Shown: piece after piece, positions 61,101-64,000 of the stretch
How positions within the stretch are numbered: position 1 is the first letter of the stretch
Layout: each line of letters begins with the position of its first letter
DNA from: Planococcus citri
Lineage: Eukaryota > Arthropoda > Insecta > Hemiptera > Pseudococcidae
DNA: 64,000 nucleotides
NCBI RefSeq assembly: GCF_950023065.1
Contig: NC_088679.1
Location: 7,130,001-7,194,000, forward strand
Direction of reading: 5' to 3'
Position numbers and translations under genes: made by a program
Notes under the pieces: generated by a model
Seen by the model: the letters and a program-made list of their open reading frames with translations, nothing else
What the model was told of the DNA's origin: nothing
Database searches by the model: none

Positions 61101-63746
61101 TAATTCGTTGAATAGGTATGATTAATTAAGTAGGAAATTTTATTTTAAAATCTGTATTGTAAAATGAAGTTACCAAATTGTAATCTTTCCTTCGGGTATT
61201 CGTATTTTTTATCGTAAGGCAGCAGTAGAGCTTGTTTGTGAACATCGATGTTGGAATTCAAACGTGTCACGTCTCCTTCTTCAAAATGCGATAATCCGAT
61301 TTCTTGTAATACTTTTTTCAATTTCTGTATTCAGTGCAATACATTAACGTAGGTAGGTATTATTTAGTAGGTATTTGGTATTTTGAAAAATAAGTTGTGA
61401 ATCATTCGCACCCACCTTTTTTTTACGTTTTTCCTTCATCAACAACGTGATACATGCTACCAGGATAATGAGCAGTATCACTATTCCTATTATATAAAAT
61501 GTATGTCCATGGTCATCATCGTATCCTTTGCATTCACTGGTATCTGAACAAAGATAAGATAAATGAGATAAGTATTGTCAATTTTAATCCCATCCAGGCT
61601 ATTCGAACGAGACTGGGTGTTAACTTTCTGAAAAACTGGAAAAAATCAGGAAATTTTGCCCTTTTTAGAAATGTTTGGGAATTTTACAATTTTCATTTCA
61701 ACGAAACCGAGGAATTCTCGGATAAAATCAAACACATAATTTAAAAAAATTATTTGATCTTTCTGCGAAACACAGCACTGTGTAATTTTTAAAATTCTGG
61801 TAAAAAATCATTGATATGACTTTTATTTTTGTTTTCAGAAGTTGATCTACATCTTTGAGCATCTTGATTCACGAGTGGAAAACTCGATCTTCGCTCCTAA
61901 TGCAGTTTGTCAAATGCAGTAATGGATGATCTTTGATCGCCAGAAGCCATCTTCAAAATATGTATGCGAGAAAACCCAGGTAAATCAGTAAATGTTACGA
62001 AAATATTTTGAAAACGTTTACTAATAATTGAGATATTAAACCGCTTTTGTTTTTCTTTTGCAGGTAAGTGCCACGTTCAACTTTGACAGGTTGACCTTGA
62101 ACACTTGTTTTACAATTTGTAAGTCGACCGGATACGAGGGAAAATTTTTTACCCGAGAACAGGAAGCAAAAAGTCTCTGTTATTGTAAAAATTGCCAAAA
62201 GTGTCCTGTCGTTTCTTGCCAAAAATTTCAAATGTTTCATTTTTTTTTTAAGTGACCAAAAGTCTCGCTTTGTTGCCAAACATTGCCGAAAAGCCTATTA
62301 TTTTTTTTTGCTAAAATGGTCAACATTTTTTTGTCATATTTTTTGGAAAAAAATCACTTTTTTATCAAAAAGTTTCGTTCACCAAAAAGTTTCAAAAAAG
62401 TGTCACGTTATTGAAAAGTCCTGTTTCTTGCAATAAAATGACATAAATTAATAAAAATTCCCGTTTTTTACCAAATTGCTAAAAAAACTTTATTTTTTTC
62501 ACTTTAAAATGTCAATTGCTAAAAATTGCTATTAAGTTTTACTTTTTTACCCAAAATTAATGACTTTCCCCTTCCACAAATGCTCAATTTTTTTCCAAAA
62601 ATCGCTTATAAGTCTCACTGTTGTACCAAAAATTTCAAATAAGCTCGCTGCTTTTGCTAAAATTGTCAATTAATAATTAATTTTACATAGAAACATTTGA
62701 AAATTTGGATGCTAAGTCAGGGAAAATCATTTATCTGAGAAGCTGGGTAGCTATTCCTCAAATTTCGGTAAGCGTGATAAGCCAGTTATGATGGTTAAGT
62801 TCCGCAAATAACGTGCGGTATTTTTTTTTACTATCACCGTACTATCACGCATAACGTTGGACATTAATTGATGAGTAGCCACAAGTTTTCGGAATAATGG
62901 AATGGGCACTACTCGCAGACTCGCACCGTCAAAAACTATTTTCATATTTTTAAATTGAATTAACATTTTTAATCCGTATTTTGTATTTTCATCATTTGCT
63001 AATACTTTAGGTGCCATAGCAAAATTACATTTTAATCAAAATAGTTGAAAACTCACAATTAAAACAAAATGAAGCAATAAAGAAACTTCATTTACCTACA
63101 TCTCCAAGACTGCAACCATTAGTTTTTTGTCTGTTTTTTAGCTTAACTTTGGAGTTAACGTAAGTAAGTTACCGACATGTTACCGATCCATAACTGTGGT
63201 TAACTGCGTTTGTTAACCGTTTTGAAACTCTTATAACTCGCTTATCACGCATACCGAAATTTCAGGAATAGCTACCCAGGACAATTTGTGCCAAGTATAT
63301 CTACCTACCGGGTGAAAAAAAGAAAAAAATGACACTTACTTGTGGCATTGAGATGATAGGATCTTTCCTGTGTTCCGTTTTCATTGGTTGCTTTACAGAA
63401 AACAGTTTTTTCTTCTCCTTTTTGAATTTTAAGCGTTGATATCAAATGATATGGAGTATAGTTTGTTGTGTTGTAATAGGAAGCCTGTAAATATGTGTAA
63501 AAATTGTATAGACTCGGTTGATTATTTTTTTCAATTTATTTTTGACGGGTTTTGAACTTACCGGAATTTCTTGACGGTTATATTCTAAAGAATCTGAATC
63601 GCTCTGATACCATTCAACTTGTGGCAAAGGATACCCAGTCACTGAACAATTGATCTGGAATGTCTGGTCACTTTTACAATCATCATTTTGTGACTTATTT
63701 ATCGTCAGCATGTCAATACTTTCTGATAGATTGACCTTCGGTGCGT
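58125..63746 (-). CDS. Pvr: PVR/VEGFR-like receptor tyrosine kinase, 3' part (13 exons, last 602 aa)
   Basis: In insects the PDGF/VEGF receptor Pvr binds PVF ligands and controls haemocyte survival, cell migration and growth. Exons in transcript order: 63746-63562, 63484-63340, 61543-61416, 61324-61174, 61085-60861, 60776-60644, 60563-60508, 60390-60230, 59969-59847, 59744-59615, 59545-59464, 58506-58401 and 58310-58125. Each junction keeps frame. In order the residues show an Ig domain with paired Cys (INCSVTGYPLPQVEWYQSD ... TVFCKATNENG), a TM helix (YIIGIVILLIILVACITLLM) and a KEKRKKK stop-transfer. The kinase follows: VLGTGAFGVV, AVKMIK lysine, a roughly 75-residue insert with SDGYLVNNDE and KYVDYRSLDE, HGDLAARN, DFG, VKWMALES, and the CW...RPSF lobe end. 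A 60-residue tail follows. The split kinase and Ig domain indicate the PDGFR/VEGFR class. The catalytic loop reads HGDL, not HRDL. The 5' exons lie outside the window. Confidence 0.88.
58760..59250. repeat. Low-complexity repeat in a Pvr intron
   Basis: Copies of 'TTTTTGCCAAAAATTG..AAAAA' and 'AAGTCCTGCTTTTT', the same word family as 45708-47000, inside intron 58507-59463. Confidence 0.55.
61600..62742. mobile_element. Degenerate relative of CAGGG transposon 3 in a Pvr intron
   Basis: The left part, 'CTGGGTGTTAACTTTCTGAAA', 'AACTGGAAAAAATCAGGAAA' and 'TTTGGGAATTTTACAATTTT', matches the left subterminal region of element 3 (7766 onward) with about one difference per 6-8 bases. The right part, 'GTCAGGGAAAATCATTT' near 62717, matches that element's right subterminal text. 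The extreme right terminus is missing where the next element begins. The middle is filled by the 'GCCAAAAATTGTC' word repeat. No coding. Confidence 0.45.
62743..63279. mobile_element. Unclassified inverted-repeat element carrying an 88-codon ORF
   Basis: The left end, CTGGGTAGCTATTCCT, continues AAATTTCGGTAAGCGTGATAAGC. The right end is the complement of the same text with three differences over about 40 bp. The 537-bp interior is of higher complexity than the surrounding intron and is not seen elsewhere in the window. No convincing target duplication. It holds a minus-strand ORF whose last codons lie in the left inverted repeat. Confidence 0.7.
62751..63017 (-). CDS. Hypothetical 88-aa ORF inside the inverted-repeat element
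   Basis: ATG-initiated frame starting MAPKVLANDENTKYGLKM and ending SRLPKFEE; the final codons come from the terminal inverted repeat. Composition is balanced and protein-like (MLIQFKNMKIVFDGASLRV; VPIPLFRKLVATHQLM), unlike the Phe/Lys artefact ORFs elsewhere. I do not recognise the family. It might be the N-terminal piece of a transposase in a deleted element, a captured host exon, or a chance frame. It is not part of the Pvr message in my model, because exons 63340 and 61543 join in frame without it. Confidence 0.3.
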   Translation of the reverse strand: MAPKVLANDENTKYGLKMLIQFKNMKIVFDGASLRVVPIPLFRKLVATHQLMSNVMRDSTVIVKKNTARYLRNLTIITGLSRLPKFEE

Positions 63747-64000
63747 CTGAAAATAAAATATTGCAATAGAACCTATAGGCATAGGTAGCATACGTGAGTT
63801 TTTCCCAACGTTCAACAGTTGTGAGGGATGAAGAGGCACTAACTCAAGCTGTTTTCGAAAGACGTATCTAGAGTCTAACGTAAATGAGCCAGGTTATTCA
63901 AATATTCATAGACTCTTTGCTGAGGAGTTGACAGTAGATTTGTGTATTTTGTGATTGACCTACTAGGAATTGAGATTTTGAAATGTAGCAACATTTTCAA
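63747..64000 (-). other. Pvr intron at the window edge
   Basis: Sequence upstream of the first visible Pvr exon acceptor (TATTTTATTTTCAG). No further exon with an Ig-like frame could be read before the window ends. Confidence 0.6.

Overview
The window is nuclear DNA from an insect, most likely a hemipteran (aphid, scale or mealybug-like; the order is an inference). Evidence: five multi-exon genes with GT-AG introns whose products are arthropod proteins (Enabled, Arp3, a WIPI3-type PROPPIN, Sans/USH1G and a PVR-like receptor tyrosine kinase), an intact-looking 5S rRNA gene, AT-rich introns of up to 9 kb, and many non-autonomous DNA transposons. I rebuilt the gene models by hand from splice sites and reading-frame continuity; every exon junction keeps frame.

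Layout. 1-2365: upstream region of ena, with a short tandem repeat and a CA microsatellite. 2366-12950 (+): ena, nine coding exons; its 8.2-kb last intron holds a three-deep nest of CAGGG-ended transposons. 12951-20467: AT-rich DNA, probably including ena 3' UTR. 20468-23280: a tandem array of about 315-bp units. 24199-26013 (-): Arp3, seven exons. 26014-26927: divergent promoter region. 26928-28497 (+): WIPI3/WDR45B orthologue, eight exons. 30320-48230 (-): Sans, nine coding exons, with large repeat-filled introns; intron 1 carries a CAGGG element that was itself hit by Helitron(s). 48231-55140: mostly single-copy sequence with no gene I can support. 55141-55258 (+): 5S rRNA. 55446-56904: a long foldback (palindromic) element. 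57139-58064: a decayed mariner-like element flanked by TA. 58125-63746 (-): the 3' part of a PVR/VEGFR-like receptor tyrosine kinase (Ig domain, TM, split kinase, tail); its 5' exons lie beyond the window. One intron contains an unrecognised inverted-repeat element with an 88-codon ORF.

Three of the five genes act in actin biology: Ena elongates barbed ends, Arp3 nucleates branched networks, and Sans is a scaffold of actin-bundle protrusions. PVR signals to the cytoskeleton from the membrane. WIPI3 is an autophagy PI3P-binding propeller that shares a divergent promoter region with Arp3.

The most unusual content is mobile. The CAGGG-ended elements have different subterminal repeats but short 5-6 bp target duplications, and members of the group share a GC-rich internal motif. 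They have inserted repeatedly into one another. I could not assign them to a known superfamily.
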